This document shows positions 8,649 to 16,614 of a DNA stretch of 64,000 nucleotides, piece by piece. The notes under the pieces were generated by a model. That model made no database searches and was not told the DNA's origin. It was given only the letters and a program-made list of their open reading frames with translations. The DNA is from Bordetella petrii (GTDB lineage: Bacteria > Pseudomonadota > Gammaproteobacteria > Burkholderiales > Burkholderiaceae_B): the NCBI RefSeq assembly GCF_000067205.1, contig NC_010170.1, positions 2,418,001-2,482,000 of the forward strand, in the 5' to 3' direction. Within the stretch, counting starts at the first letter, position 1, and the number at the start of each line of letters is the position of its first letter. The position numbers and the translations under genes are program-made.

Positions 8649-10081
8649 GGCCGCACGGGCGCCAGCACCTGGCCGGGGCGGGCGCCGACGGCCTGGCGTC
8701 CGTCCCATACCTGCGCGCCGTTTACCCATACCGCTTCGATGCCGCGGCTTAACTGCAGTGGCTGCTCGAAGGTGGCCGCGTCGGTGACGGTGTCGGGATC
8801 GAACAGCACCAGGTCCGCGTAGCAACCGGGCTGCAGCAGCCCGCGACGCGGCAGGCCATATTGGGCGGCGGCCAGGCCGGTCATCTTGTGAATGGCTTCT
8901 TCCAGCGTCAGCAAATTCCGTTCGCGCACCATGGTGCGCAGCACGTTGGTGAACGTGCCCCATTGGCGGGGGTGCGGGTGCGGGTCGAAGGGCAGCCCGT
9001 CCGATCCCACCATGGTCAGCGGATGGCGGAAAATGCGTTGCACGTCGTCGGGCGACATCAAGAAATAAATAGCCCCGGCGGGGGCCAGGCGCTCCAGGGT
9101 TGCGGCTTCGTCCAGGCCGAGTTCGGCCATCACGTCGGCGAAATCGCGGCCGGTGGCCTCCGGATAGCCCTTGGACCAGGTCACCAGGGTGCGTTGGGCC
9201 AGCAGCACGCGGTCGAGCCGCAGCATGGTCGACGTGGCCGGATACGGATGGCAGTCCAGGCATACCGGCTGGGCGGCGGCAGCCCGGGTGATTAAGTCCA
9301 GCGTTTCGCGGGACCGTCCGTGGTTGCGCGCGCCGGCCAGCTTGTGATGCGAGAACACCACGCGGCAATCCAGGGCGCGGCCGATTTCCAGCGCTTCGTG
9401 CATGGCGGGGACGATATGGTCGGCCTCGTCGCGCAAGTGCGTGGCGTACACGCCGGCACGCCCGCGCAGCGGCTGGCATACGGCAATGATTTCTTCCGTC
9501 GTGGCGGCCGCGGCGGGCGGATAGAAGGTGCCGGTGGATACGCCGAACGCGCCCGCGTTCAGCGCCTGGGACAGCAGCGTCCGCATGCGCGCCACTTCGT
9601 CCGGATTGGCCGCGCGGGCGGTGTCTTCCATGGTGGCTACGCGCAGGGTGGTGTGGCCCACCAGCGGCACTACATTGACCGCCGCTGGCGCGGCGCGCAA
9701 GGCATCCAGCCAGGCGGCGAAGGTGCCGTAGCGGAACAACGCCTGCGGCCCCAGCAGGTCGAGCGGCTGCGGGATGTCATGGCCCGCCAGCGGTGCCAGG
9801 CTGATGCCGCAATTGCCCGTGACCACGGTGGTAATGCCCTGCGATACCTTGGGCGTCATGTCCGGATGCGCCAGCAGGTAGCCGTCGTCGTGGGTGTGCG
9901 AATCGATGAACCCCGGCGCCACGGCCAGGCCCGCTGCATCGATGACCGGGATGCCGGCCGGAACGTCAAAATCGCCCACCTGGACGATGTGCTGCCCGGC
10001 CACGGCAATGTGGCCGTGGCGGCGGGCCGCGCCGCTACCATCGACGATGGTGGCGTTCTGCAAAACAAAATCGGCGTGCAT
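8645..10081 (-). CDS. D-aminoacylase / N-acyl-D-amino-acid deacylase (amidohydrolase)
   Basis: Zinc amidohydrolase of 478 aa, the usual length of D-aminoacylases, which release D-amino acids from N-acyl forms. The metal ligands and catalytic groups can be followed in order: GFIDSHTHDD (HxH, near residue 60), VVTGNCGISLAP (metal cysteine), VFSHHKLAG and DCHPYPATS (metal histidines), and GSDGLPFDPHPHPRQWGTF (catalytic Asp region near 360). The C-terminal ADLVLFDPDTV closes the beta-sandwich domain. It lies between the Bug receptor (21-base gap) and the racemase (4-base overlap). Dihydropyrimidinase-like activity is a less likely alternative. Confidence 0.88.
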   Translation of the reverse strand: MHADFVLQNATIVDGSGAARRHGHIAVAGQHIVQVGDFDVPAGIPVIDAAGLAVAPGFIDSHTHDDGYLLAHPDMTPKVSQGITTVVTGNCGISLAPLAGHDIPQPLDLLGPQALFRYGTFAAWLDALRAAPAAVNVVPLVGHTTLRVATMEDTARAANPDEVARMRTLLSQALNAGAFGVSTGTFYPPAAAATTEEIIAVCQPLRGRAGVYATHLRDEADHIVPAMHEALEIGRALDCRVVFSHHKLAGARNHGRSRETLDLITRAAAAQPVCLDCHPYPATSTMLRLDRVLLAQRTLVTWSKGYPEATGRDFADVMAELGLDEAATLERLAPAGAIYFLMSPDDVQRIFRHPLTMVGSDGLPFDPHPHPRQWGTFTNVLRTMVRERNLLTLEEAIHKMTGLAAAQYGLPRRGLLQPGCYADLVLFDPDTVTDAATFEQPLQLSRGIEAVWVNGAQVWDGRQAVGARPGQVLAPVRP

Positions 10082-10102
10082 GCGGGTGAATCCAATACGC
10101 GG

Positions 10103-11074
10103 TCAGTCGAGTTTCTGGATCCCGGCGTCATCGATGATCTGCCGCCACTTGGCGGATTCGCGATCGATGAAGGCCTGGAAATCGGCGGGCGTACCCTGGC
10201 CAGGTTCGGCGCCCAGCTTGGCCAGCCCTTCGCGCACCGCGGGCGCGGCCAGCGCCTTGTTCAAGGCCGTATTGAGCGTGGCGAGGGTTTGCGGCGGCGT
10301 GCCCTTGGGCGCTACCACGCCGCCCCAGGAAATGGTTTCGTAGCCTTTGAGGCCTTGTTCGTCGAGCGTGGGCACATCGGGCAGCAAGGCCAGGCGCTTC
10401 ATGCTGCTGACCCCCAGCGCGCGCACGCGGCCGCTCTGGACCAGGGGCGCGGCTTCCGACGAATTGATGAAGATGAAGTCCAGGCGGCCGCCCATCAGGT
10501 CCTGCAAGGCGGCCGGGCCGCCATTGTAGGGAATGAACGTGACGTCGATCTTGGCCATGTTCTTGAACAGCTCGGCGCCCATGTGGCCGCTGGTGCCCAC
10601 GCCCGAGGCGCCATACGACAGCTTGCCGGGGTTGCCGCGCGCGCGGGTGATCAGGTCTTGCACTGATTTGTCGGGCGAATCGGCCGGCACGATCAACACG
10701 TTGTACAGGTTGAACAGATGGGCGACAGGCGCCAGGTCGGCGTCGACGTCATAAGGCAGTTTCTTGAACAGTGCGCGATTCACCGCCAGCGTGTTGATGT
10801 TGCCGTAGCCGATGGTGTAGCCGTCGGCGGCGGCGCGTTTAATCTGGATGATGCCGATATTGCCGGCCGCGCCCGGCCGGTTTTCAACCACGATGGGCGT
10901 GTCCAGTTCTTGCGCCAGCTGGTTGGTGACCAGGCGCGACAGCACGTCGGGCGAGCCGCCGGCCGCCGAAGGCACCACGAAGTTGATGGGCTGGTCTGGC
11001 CAGGCATGGGCCGCGCCGGCAAGTCCGGCGGTCAGCGACAAGGCGGCGAGGCCGCGAGCCACGATTTTGTGCAT
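10103..11074 (-). CDS. Bug-family tripartite tricarboxylate transporter receptor
   Basis: Periplasmic solute receptor of 323 aa with a signal peptide ending AGAAHA at residue 24. Mature sequence WPDQPINFVVPSAAGGSPDVLSR and VVENRPGAAGNIGI are the Bug (TctC) hallmarks; the family is greatly expanded in Bordetella and relatives. GGGGAA ribosome site 4 bases before the ATG. First gene of the minus-strand cassette that continues with D-aminoacylase and racemase, so it probably binds an acylated or carbamoylated amino acid. No tctA/tctB membrane genes are adjacent, as is common for Bug genes. It is divergent from the LysR gene. Confidence 0.92.
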   Translation of the reverse strand: MHKIVARGLAALSLTAGLAGAAHAWPDQPINFVVPSAAGGSPDVLSRLVTNQLAQELDTPIVVENRPGAAGNIGIIQIKRAAADGYTIGYGNINTLAVNRALFKKLPYDVDADLAPVAHLFNLYNVLIVPADSPDKSVQDLITRARGNPGKLSYGASGVGTSGHMGAELFKNMAKIDVTFIPYNGGPAALQDLMGGRLDFIFINSSEAAPLVQSGRVRALGVSSMKRLALLPDVPTLDEQGLKGYETISWGGVVAPKGTPPQTLATLNTALNKALAAPAVREGLAKLGAEPGQGTPADFQAFIDRESAKWRQIIDDAGIQKLD

Positions 11075-11090
11075 GATATTCCCCTGTGTC

Positions 11091-11112
11091 GATAATGCCC
11101 GGGCAGGTTATC
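11091..11112. promoter_or_regulatory. Candidate LysR operator between the Bug operon and lysR
   Basis: Inverted repeat with outer arms GATAA and TTATC enclosing the palindrome GCCCGGGC, placed in the 114-base divergent intergenic region. LysR-type regulators usually bind such interrupted palindromes between their own gene and the divergent target. The site is 17-38 bases before the Bug start codon and so could cover that promoter. Confidence 0.4.
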
Positions 11113-11154
11113 ACCGGGCCGGGCGCGGATCCCTATCGAAAAATGTCCCCGTCC

Positions 11155-11160
11155 TATAAT
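11155..11160 (+). promoter_or_regulatory. -10 element (TATAAT) before the lysR gene
   Basis: A perfect TATAAT lies 29 bases before the LysR-type gene start. No good -35 hexamer is seen at the matching distance, consistent with a regulator-modulated promoter. Confidence 0.45.
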
Positions 11161-11188
11161 CCGCCGTTATCGAACGGGGGAGAAAAAC

Positions 11189-12154
11189 ATGGTCGGGCAG
11201 CAGCACGAAGACACGCCGGACACGGTGCCGGCCAGGGATGCGCGAGGCGCGCCGCCGCTCAGCCTGCGCCAGATCGAAGTATTCCGCGCCATCATGATGG
11301 CGGGGTCGATCAGCGGCGCGGGGCGCGTGCTGCATGTGTCGCAGCCGGCGGTCAGCCGGGTGCTGGCCTTGACGGAAAGCCGCCTGGGCTATCCCCTGTT
11401 CGAGCGCGCCAAGAGCCGCCTGCTGCCCACGCCGGAAGCGCGGCGCCTGTATCTGGAGGTCGAGCAGGTGTATGGCGGCATCCAGCGCGTCAATGACCTG
11501 GCGGCCAACCTGGGCCGGCGCGGCGCGGGCATGCTGCGGGTGGTGGCCAGCGCCAGCTTTGGACAACGGCTGATTCCGCGGGCGATGGAGCGTTTCCGGG
11601 TACGCAATCGGTCGGCGCGGGTGGATTTCCGGACGGTGACCTTCGACGAGCTGGTGGGTTATTTCCTGAGCGATCGCGCCGACGTCGGCATTTCTATGAC
11701 TGCGCCGGACCATCCCAACCTGAGCTCCACGCGGGTGGGCCAGGACTCGATTGTCTGCGCATTGCCGGCGGATCACCCGTTGGCGGCCCGCGAAGTGATA
11801 CGCGCGGAGGACTTTTCTTCGGCGGCCTGGATCGGTTACCCCGCGGGCACGCCGCTGGACCTGGCCCTGGAAGGTTTCTTCGGCGCGGGCCCGGTGTCGC
11901 CGGCGGCGATCGAAGTGCATTCACCCGTGACGGCGCATGCGTTCGTGCAGCAGGGCATGGGGCCGGCGCTGCTGGACCGCTGGTGCATTCCCCCGCAATC
12001 CACCGTGGCGCAACGGCCCATAGAACCCGCGGCGCACGTCGAGATCTGGGCTACGCATTCCAACCTGGCGCCGTTGCCTTTGCTGGGGCGACGCTTCCTG
12101 GCGGCGCTGCAAGAAGTGCTGGCCGAATCATCGAATTTTGTCGGCCAGGCATAA
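11189..12154 (+). CDS. LysR-family transcriptional regulator
   Basis: Regulator of 321 aa. The N-terminal winged helix-turn-helix spans residues 25-85 (LSLRQIEVFRAIMMAGSISGAGRVLHVSQPAVSRVLALTE split across the helices), followed by the linker and a periplasmic-binding-protein-like effector domain with the usual DVGIS and ALPADHPLA segments. The GGGGGAG ribosome site is 6 bases before the ATG. Divergent from the Bug operon and 170 bases upstream of the D-carbamoylase on the same strand, so it is the obvious candidate regulator for both halves of the D-amino-acid cassette. Confidence 0.92.
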   Translation: MVGQQHEDTPDTVPARDARGAPPLSLRQIEVFRAIMMAGSISGAGRVLHVSQPAVSRVLALTESRLGYPLFERAKSRLLPTPEARRLYLEVEQVYGGIQRVNDLAANLGRRGAGMLRVVASASFGQRLIPRAMERFRVRNRSARVDFRTVTFDELVGYFLSDRADVGISMTAPDHPNLSSTRVGQDSIVCALPADHPLAAREVIRAEDFSSAAWIGYPAGTPLDLALEGFFGAGPVSPAAIEVHSPVTAHAFVQQGMGPALLDRWCIPPQSTVAQRPIEPAAHVEIWATHSNLAPLPLLGRRFLAALQEVLAESSNFVGQA

Positions 12155-12324
12155 CCTGGCGCTATCGAGCGTGCGCCGCCAGCACGCGGCGCTGCGCGCA
12201 AAGCCTTGTTTGGCGCGGATTTCGGCCTGGGGCAGGGCGATCCGGGCGACGCGCCCGGGCCGGTTTACGCGGCCGCTCGGTGGCGGCATGCTTGCACCTT
12301 TTCGAATGGCGGGAAGGAGCAAAT

Positions 12325-13269
12325 ATGACCAAGGGGCAACGGAAAATCGGCTTGGCCGTGGCGCAGATGGGGCCCGTGCACCTGGCCGATACGCGCAGGG
12401 CCGTGGTGGCGCGGCTGGTGGAGATGTTGCGCGAGGCGCACGCCCGCGGAGCCGACCTGGTGGTGTTTCCGGAACTGGCATTGACCACGTTTTTTCCGCG
12501 CTACTGGATGAGCGACGAAGAGGCGCAGGCTCGCTTCTTCGAGGCGCAAATGCCCAATGCCGAGGTTCAGCCGCTGTTTGACGAAGCGCGCCGGCTCGGC
12601 GTGGGCTTCTACTTGGGATACGCGGAACTTACCCCGGAAGGCGTGCCGTACAACACCGCCATTCTGGTTGACCGCGGCGCGCGCATCGTGGGCAAGTACC
12701 GCAAGGTGCACCTGCCCGGGCACGACGACCACAAGCCGCAGGCGCCGTTCCAGCACCTGGAGAAGAAGTTCTTCCAGGTCGGAGACCAGCCGTTCGGCGT
12801 GTGGGACACCATGGGCACGAAGATCGGCATGTGCCTGTGCAACGACCGGCGCTGGCCCGAGACCTGGCGTGTGATGTCGCTGCAAAGCGCCGAGTTGGTG
12901 GTGCTGGGGTACAACACGCCGTCGGTGAATATCCATTGGCCGGAACCGGTGCATTTGCGCATGCACCATCACTTGATCACGCTGCAGGCCAGCGCCTACC
13001 AGAACTGCGTCTGGGCAGCGGCGGCCGCCAAATGCGGCGCTGAAGACGGGCACCACATGATAGGCGGTTCGGTGATCGTGGCGCCCACTGGCGAGATCGC
13101 CGCGCAGGCCAGCACCGAAGACGACGAGGTGATCACGGTGAGCGCGGACCTGGGCCTGGCCGAGACTTTCCGCCGCCACGTCTTCGATTTCGCACGGCAC
13201 CGGCGCCCGGAACATTACCGCCTGATTGTCGAACGCACGGGTCCCGGCGAACCTTTGCCGCGGGATTGA
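12325..13269 (+). CDS. N-carbamoyl-D-amino-acid hydrolase (nitrilase superfamily)
   Basis: Hydrolyses N-carbamoyl-D-amino acids to D-amino acid, CO2 and ammonia. The 314-aa product carries the complete Glu-Lys-Cys triad: E50 in VVFPELALTTFFPR, K127 in GKYRKVHLPGHDDHKP and C172 in GMCLCNDRRWPE. Positions of K127 and C172 equal those of characterised D-carbamoylases, and the long insertion HKPQAPFQHLEKKFFQVGDQ is also diagnostic of that subfamily. The ATG has AAGGAG 5 bases upstream. With the D-aminoacylase and racemase across the regulator it forms a D-amino-acid-derivative pathway. No hydantoinase gene is present here. Confidence 0.92.
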   Translation: MTKGQRKIGLAVAQMGPVHLADTRRAVVARLVEMLREAHARGADLVVFPELALTTFFPRYWMSDEEAQARFFEAQMPNAEVQPLFDEARRLGVGFYLGYAELTPEGVPYNTAILVDRGARIVGKYRKVHLPGHDDHKPQAPFQHLEKKFFQVGDQPFGVWDTMGTKIGMCLCNDRRWPETWRVMSLQSAELVVLGYNTPSVNIHWPEPVHLRMHHHLITLQASAYQNCVWAAAAAKCGAEDGHHMIGGSVIVAPTGEIAAQASTEDDEVITVSADLGLAETFRRHVFDFARHRRPEHYRLIVERTGPGEPLPRD

Positions 13270-13369
13270 GGCTTGCGGGTGTGCGGGTTCTGCGAAGCGT
13301 CGGGTTCGGTGCTATTGAGGGACTGCTGCCCACTTCGTCGGCGCGATTGGGGGGCTGTTGCCCACTTCG

Positions 13370-13476
13370 GTGTCTGACACCCTGCGGGAGTCAGACACCT
13401 GAGGCGACACCTTGAGGAAGGCTCGCACCTGATCTGAGGCTTGCCAGGTGTCTGACTCCCGCAGGGTGTCAGACAC
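13370..13476. repeat. Pair of inverted palindromic repeats at the carbamoylase/GST convergent junction
   Basis: Two complete copies of the palindrome in opposite orientation, at 13370-13398 (arms GTGTCTGAC / GTCAGACAC) and 13448-13476 (ACTCCCGCAGGGT centre), separated by 49 bases. The rest of the 279-base junction shows no gene. Confidence 0.85.
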
Positions 13477-13478
13477 TT

Positions 13479-13526
13479 GACGTCCCGAAGCGCTGACGTC
13501 CTGAAGCGCTGACGTCCTGAAGTGCG
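13479..13526. repeat. Three tandem copies of a 16-bp unit
   Basis: Units at 13479-13494, 13495-13510 and 13511-13526 with consensus GACGTCCTGAAGCGCT; the third is slightly diverged at its end. The array directly follows the second palindromic repeat and stops 22 bases before the end of the GST gene. No coding role. Confidence 0.8.
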
Positions 13527-13548
13527 CGCCGCTTCGGGGGGGCGGGCG

Positions 13549-14166
13549 TTAATTCAGTCCTTCGGCGTGCAGCGCGGCCTGCGCGGCGGGGTCGGCTTCC
13601 ATGCGCTGGAAGAAGGCGGCCAGGTTGTTCATGCCGGACAGGTCGATGTTCTTGCCGCGTGCCCACCGCAGCACCACGTACAGGTACGGGTCGGCAATCG
13701 ACGGCGCCGCGCCGGCCAGGTAGGGCCGGTCGGCCAGTTGCTGGTCCAGGTGTCCGAACAGGGTGCGCAGCTGGGTGGCCGCCGAGGCCGCCAGCTTGGC
13801 CTGCGCGGTTTCGTCGTCGGGCAGGTAGCGCTGCGCGCCGAAGATCAGCGAGAACGTGCGGTGCACGTCGGAATTGATCAGGCCCAGCCACCGGCGCACC
13901 TGCGCCCGCGATGCGGCGCTGCCGTCGCCCAGCAGCTGGCTTTGCGGGGCCTGCTCGGCCAGGTATTCCAGGATGGCGGCGTTCTGCGTCAGCTTCAGGT
14001 CGCCGTCGACCAGGGCGGGCACCGCGCCCAGCGGGTTGATCTGCAGGAATTCGGGCTGCTTGAGTTCCTCGCGGGACAGCTTTTTCGCCTGGTAGGGCTT
14101 GCCTATCCATTCGAGGACGATGTGCGAGGCCAATGAGCAGGCGCCGGGCATGTAGTACAGTTTCAT
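13549..14166 (-). CDS. Glutathione S-transferase
   Basis: Cytosolic GST of 205 aa. Thioredoxin-fold domain 1-80 starts MKLYYMPGACSLASHIVLEW, with the active-site SPGACSLA-type loop of beta/theta class bacterial GSTs (C10, S11) and the cis-proline segment GAVPALVDGD; the ESAAI-type glutathione motif is here QNAAILEYLAEQ. The helical C-domain ends with the conserved SIADPYLYVV. The ATG at 14166 fits the fold; an in-frame upstream start would add eight residues. Monocistronic, minus strand. Substrate unknown. Confidence 0.92.
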   Translation of the reverse strand: MKLYYMPGACSLASHIVLEWIGKPYQAKKLSREELKQPEFLQINPLGAVPALVDGDLKLTQNAAILEYLAEQAPQSQLLGDGSAASRAQVRRWLGLINSDVHRTFSLIFGAQRYLPDDETAQAKLAASAATQLRTLFGHLDQQLADRPYLAGAAPSIADPYLYVVLRWARGKNIDLSGMNNLAAFFQRMEADPAAQAALHAEGLN

Positions 14167-14286
14167 TGCACGTATTCTCCAGAAGAACAAGACGGTCTGA
14201 CGCCTTCATGGTACGCCAGGTGCGTACCGGCGACAGGCCGCCCCCCTTGCCGACAACCCGATCATCGACGCTGCCGGAGGTGCTTC

Positions 14287-15480
14287 ATGCCGAGATTGCG
14301 ATCGCGTTCATTCATGCGTGCGGCGGCTGCTACCGCGCTGGCCGGGCTGCTGGCAGGCAGTCTGCCTGCCGCGTCCCGCGCGCAGACCCAGGCGCCGCCC
14401 GCCGCGCAGGGCAAGGCCCAGGTCGCCGAGATGGCCCGCGGGCTCGAGCACCCCTGGTCGCTGGCCTTCTTGCCTGACGGCAGCATGCTGATTACCGAGC
14501 GGCCCGGCCGCCTGCGCCGGCTGGACGCGCGGGGCGCCTTGTCGGCCCCGCTGCAAGGCGTGCCCCGGGTGCATGCCCAGGGGCAGGGCGGCTTGCTCGA
14601 CGTCGTGCTTTCGCCGGATTTCCCACGCGACCGCCTGGTGTATTTGTCGTATGCCGAGGCCGACGCCGCGGGCGAGCGCAGCGGCACGGCCGTGGGGCGC
14701 GGCCGGTTGTCGGAAGACGGCGGGCGGCTGGACGATTTCACGGTGATCTTCCGGCAACAGCCCAAGCTGTCCAGCGGGCAGCATTATGGCGGGCGCATGG
14801 TGTTCGGCAACGACGGCTTGCTGTTCGTCTCACTGGGCGAGAACAACCGCCGTCCCACCGCGCAAGACCTGGACAAGCTGCAAGGCAAGATCGTCCGCAT
14901 CAAGCCCGACGGCGGCGTGCCCGACGGAAACCCGTTCGCCGGCCGGCCGGACGCGCGCGCCGAGATCTGGACCTACGGCATGCGCAATCCGCAGGGCATG
15001 GCGCTGAACCCCTGGACGGGGGAACTCTGGGAACACGAGCACGGCCCGCGCGGCGGCGACGAGGTCAACGTTATTCGCGCAGGCCAGAACTATGGCTGGC
15101 CGCTGGCTACCTACGGCATCAATTATTCGGGTTTTGCCATCCCCGAGGCCCAGGGCGAAACGCTGGCATCGGGCCAGGGGCCGTTGTATTGGTGGAAAAA
15201 ATCGCCCGCGATCAGCGGCATGGCGTTCTACGATTCAGACCGATACCCGCAATGGCAAGGGTCGCTGTTCATCGGCGCGCTGGCCGGGCAGGCGCTTATC
15301 CGACTGCAGCTGGAGGACGGCGGGAAGGTGGTGGCCGAGGAGCGCTTGCTGGGCGACCGCGGAGCGCGCATCCGCGATGTGCGGCAAGGCCCGGATGGCG
15401 CAGTGTATGTGTTGACGGACTCGGATGACGGGATGCTGCTGCGGCTGACGCCGGCCCGCGGCGAAGGAGAAGACAAATGA
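14287..15480 (+). CDS. PQQ-dependent aldose-sugar dehydrogenase (YliI/Gdh-B type beta-propeller)
   Basis: Exported soluble dehydrogenase of 397 aa that would oxidise free aldoses using pyrroloquinoline quinone. Signal peptide residues 1-32 (AGLLAGSLPAASRA). The six-blade propeller shows GLEHPWSLAFLPDGSMLITERPGRL, GGLLDVVLSPDF, the QHYGGRMVFGNDGLLFVSLGE segment carrying a catalytic-type histidine, TYGMRNPQGMALNP, and WEHEHGPRGGDEVN. The ATG has GGAGG 6 bases upstream. It overlaps the next GST gene by four bases. No PQQ synthesis genes are in the window, so cofactor supply comes from elsewhere. Confidence 0.9.
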   Translation: MPRLRSRSFMRAAAATALAGLLAGSLPAASRAQTQAPPAAQGKAQVAEMARGLEHPWSLAFLPDGSMLITERPGRLRRLDARGALSAPLQGVPRVHAQGQGGLLDVVLSPDFPRDRLVYLSYAEADAAGERSGTAVGRGRLSEDGGRLDDFTVIFRQQPKLSSGQHYGGRMVFGNDGLLFVSLGENNRRPTAQDLDKLQGKIVRIKPDGGVPDGNPFAGRPDARAEIWTYGMRNPQGMALNPWTGELWEHEHGPRGGDEVNVIRAGQNYGWPLATYGINYSGFAIPEAQGETLASGQGPLYWWKKSPAISGMAFYDSDRYPQWQGSLFIGALAGQALIRLQLEDGGKVVAEERLLGDRGARIRDVRQGPDGAVYVLTDSDDGMLLRLTPARGEGEDK

Positions 15481-16115
15481 GTACGTACGAGCTGATAGGG
15501 TCGCGCGGCTGTGGTTCGGCGATCGTGGAAATGGCGCTGGAGTTGGCCAACGTGCCCTATACCGTGACGGACCTGCCGTATCTCAAGCCTGGGCCCGGAC
15601 GCGACCGCTTGCTGCGGCTGAACGTCACCGGGCAGGTGCCGACGCTGGTGCTGCCGGGCGGCGAGGTCATGACCGAAAGCGCGGCCATGATCATGCATTT
15701 GAACGATGTCGCGCCGGCCGCGGGCCTGGCGCCGCCGGCCGATAGCCCCGAGCGCGCCAGGTTCTGGCATCTGCTGATGCGCCTGATCGGCGCGGTGTAC
15801 CCGACGTTCACGTATGCGGATGATCCGCCCAAGTGGACCACGGCGGGCGAGCCGGCCGAACTGCTGCGCACGCGCGTGCATGGCCGCCGCGCGGAGCTGT
15901 GGCAGGAGCTCGACCGGCACGTCGGCGCGCCGCACGTGCTGGGGCGGCGCTTCAGCGCGCTGGACTTGTACGTGGCGGTGATGATCCGCTGGCGGCCGGG
16001 GCCGCAGTGGTTCAAGTCGTGCTGTCCCGCCCTGTATGCCGCGGCGCAGCAGGCGGCCGGCCAGCCCGACGTGGGCCAGGTGCTGGCGCGCCATTTCGAC
16101 CCGCCCCTGGAGTAG
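15477..16115 (+). CDS. Glutathione S-transferase-like protein coupled to the sugar dehydrogenase
   Basis: 212-aa GST-fold protein. The N-terminal domain has YELIGSRGCGSAIVEMALELANVPYTV, a cis-proline segment GQVPTLVLPGGE and the glutathione-contact motif TESAAMIMHL; the C-domain ends with RRFSALDLYVAVMIRW. Its ATG overlaps the dehydrogenase stop (ATGA), an unexpected pairing of a cytosolic GST with an exported quinoprotein. Substrate unknown. Confidence 0.88.
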   Translation: MSTYELIGSRGCGSAIVEMALELANVPYTVTDLPYLKPGPGRDRLLRLNVTGQVPTLVLPGGEVMTESAAMIMHLNDVAPAAGLAPPADSPERARFWHLLMRLIGAVYPTFTYADDPPKWTTAGEPAELLRTRVHGRRAELWQELDRHVGAPHVLGRRFSALDLYVAVMIRWRPGPQWFKSCCPALYAAAQQAAGQPDVGQVLARHFDPPLE

Positions 16116-16169
16116 GCGCCTGGAATCAGGCACCTGCGCAGCCTCACACCTGATCCGGTGCCGGTGCGC
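16116..16169. repeat. Degenerate half copies of the palindromic repeat
   Basis: The short junction between the convergent GST and DUF423 genes carries GGAATCAGGCACCTGC (16121-16136) and CACACCTGATCCGGTG (16145-16160), degenerate halves of the repeat that fills other convergent junctions. Confidence 0.45.
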
Positions 16170-16544
16170 TCAGGCGGAGCGCCAGGCGGCCCAGGCCACC
16201 AGCGCCCAGGCCACCAGAAACGCCACGCCGCCGATCGGCGTAATGGCGCCCAGCCAGCGTGTGCCGGTGACGGCCAGCAGGTACAGGCTGCCGCTGAACA
16301 GTACGATGCCCGCGAACATGACCAGCCCCGCCGTCGACAGCGGGGTCGAGCCGAAGCGCGCGCCCAGCAGGGCGATCACGAACAGGCCCAGCGCATGCAC
16401 CAGGTGATACAGCACGCCGGTTTGCCACACCGCCAGCAGGTCGGGAGCCAGCATGCGCTTGAGTCCATGGGCGCCGAATGCGCCGGCGCCCACCGCGGCG
16501 ATCATGTTCAGAGCGGCCAGGATGGCCAGCTGTCGGTCGGTCAT
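16170..16544 (-). CDS. DUF423 small membrane protein (YgdD family)
   Basis: Inner-membrane protein of 124 aa with four hydrophobic helices. The conserved DUF423 start AALNMIAAVGAGAFGAHGLKRML and the central VLYHLVHALGLF and ITPIGGVAFLVAWALVAW segments are clear. Function of the family is unknown. Same strand as the arginase gene upstream, 70 bases apart. Confidence 0.9.
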   Translation of the reverse strand: MTDRQLAILAALNMIAAVGAGAFGAHGLKRMLAPDLLAVWQTGVLYHLVHALGLFVIALLGARFGSTPLSTAGLVMFAGIVLFSGSLYLLAVTGTRWLGAITPIGGVAFLVAWALVAWAAWRSA

Positions 16545-16614
16545 GGGGTGTCCTTTGCAAGAATGCGGGGCCGCGCCCGCGTCGACGGCATTATGCCGCC
16601 CGGCGCGTAATGCG

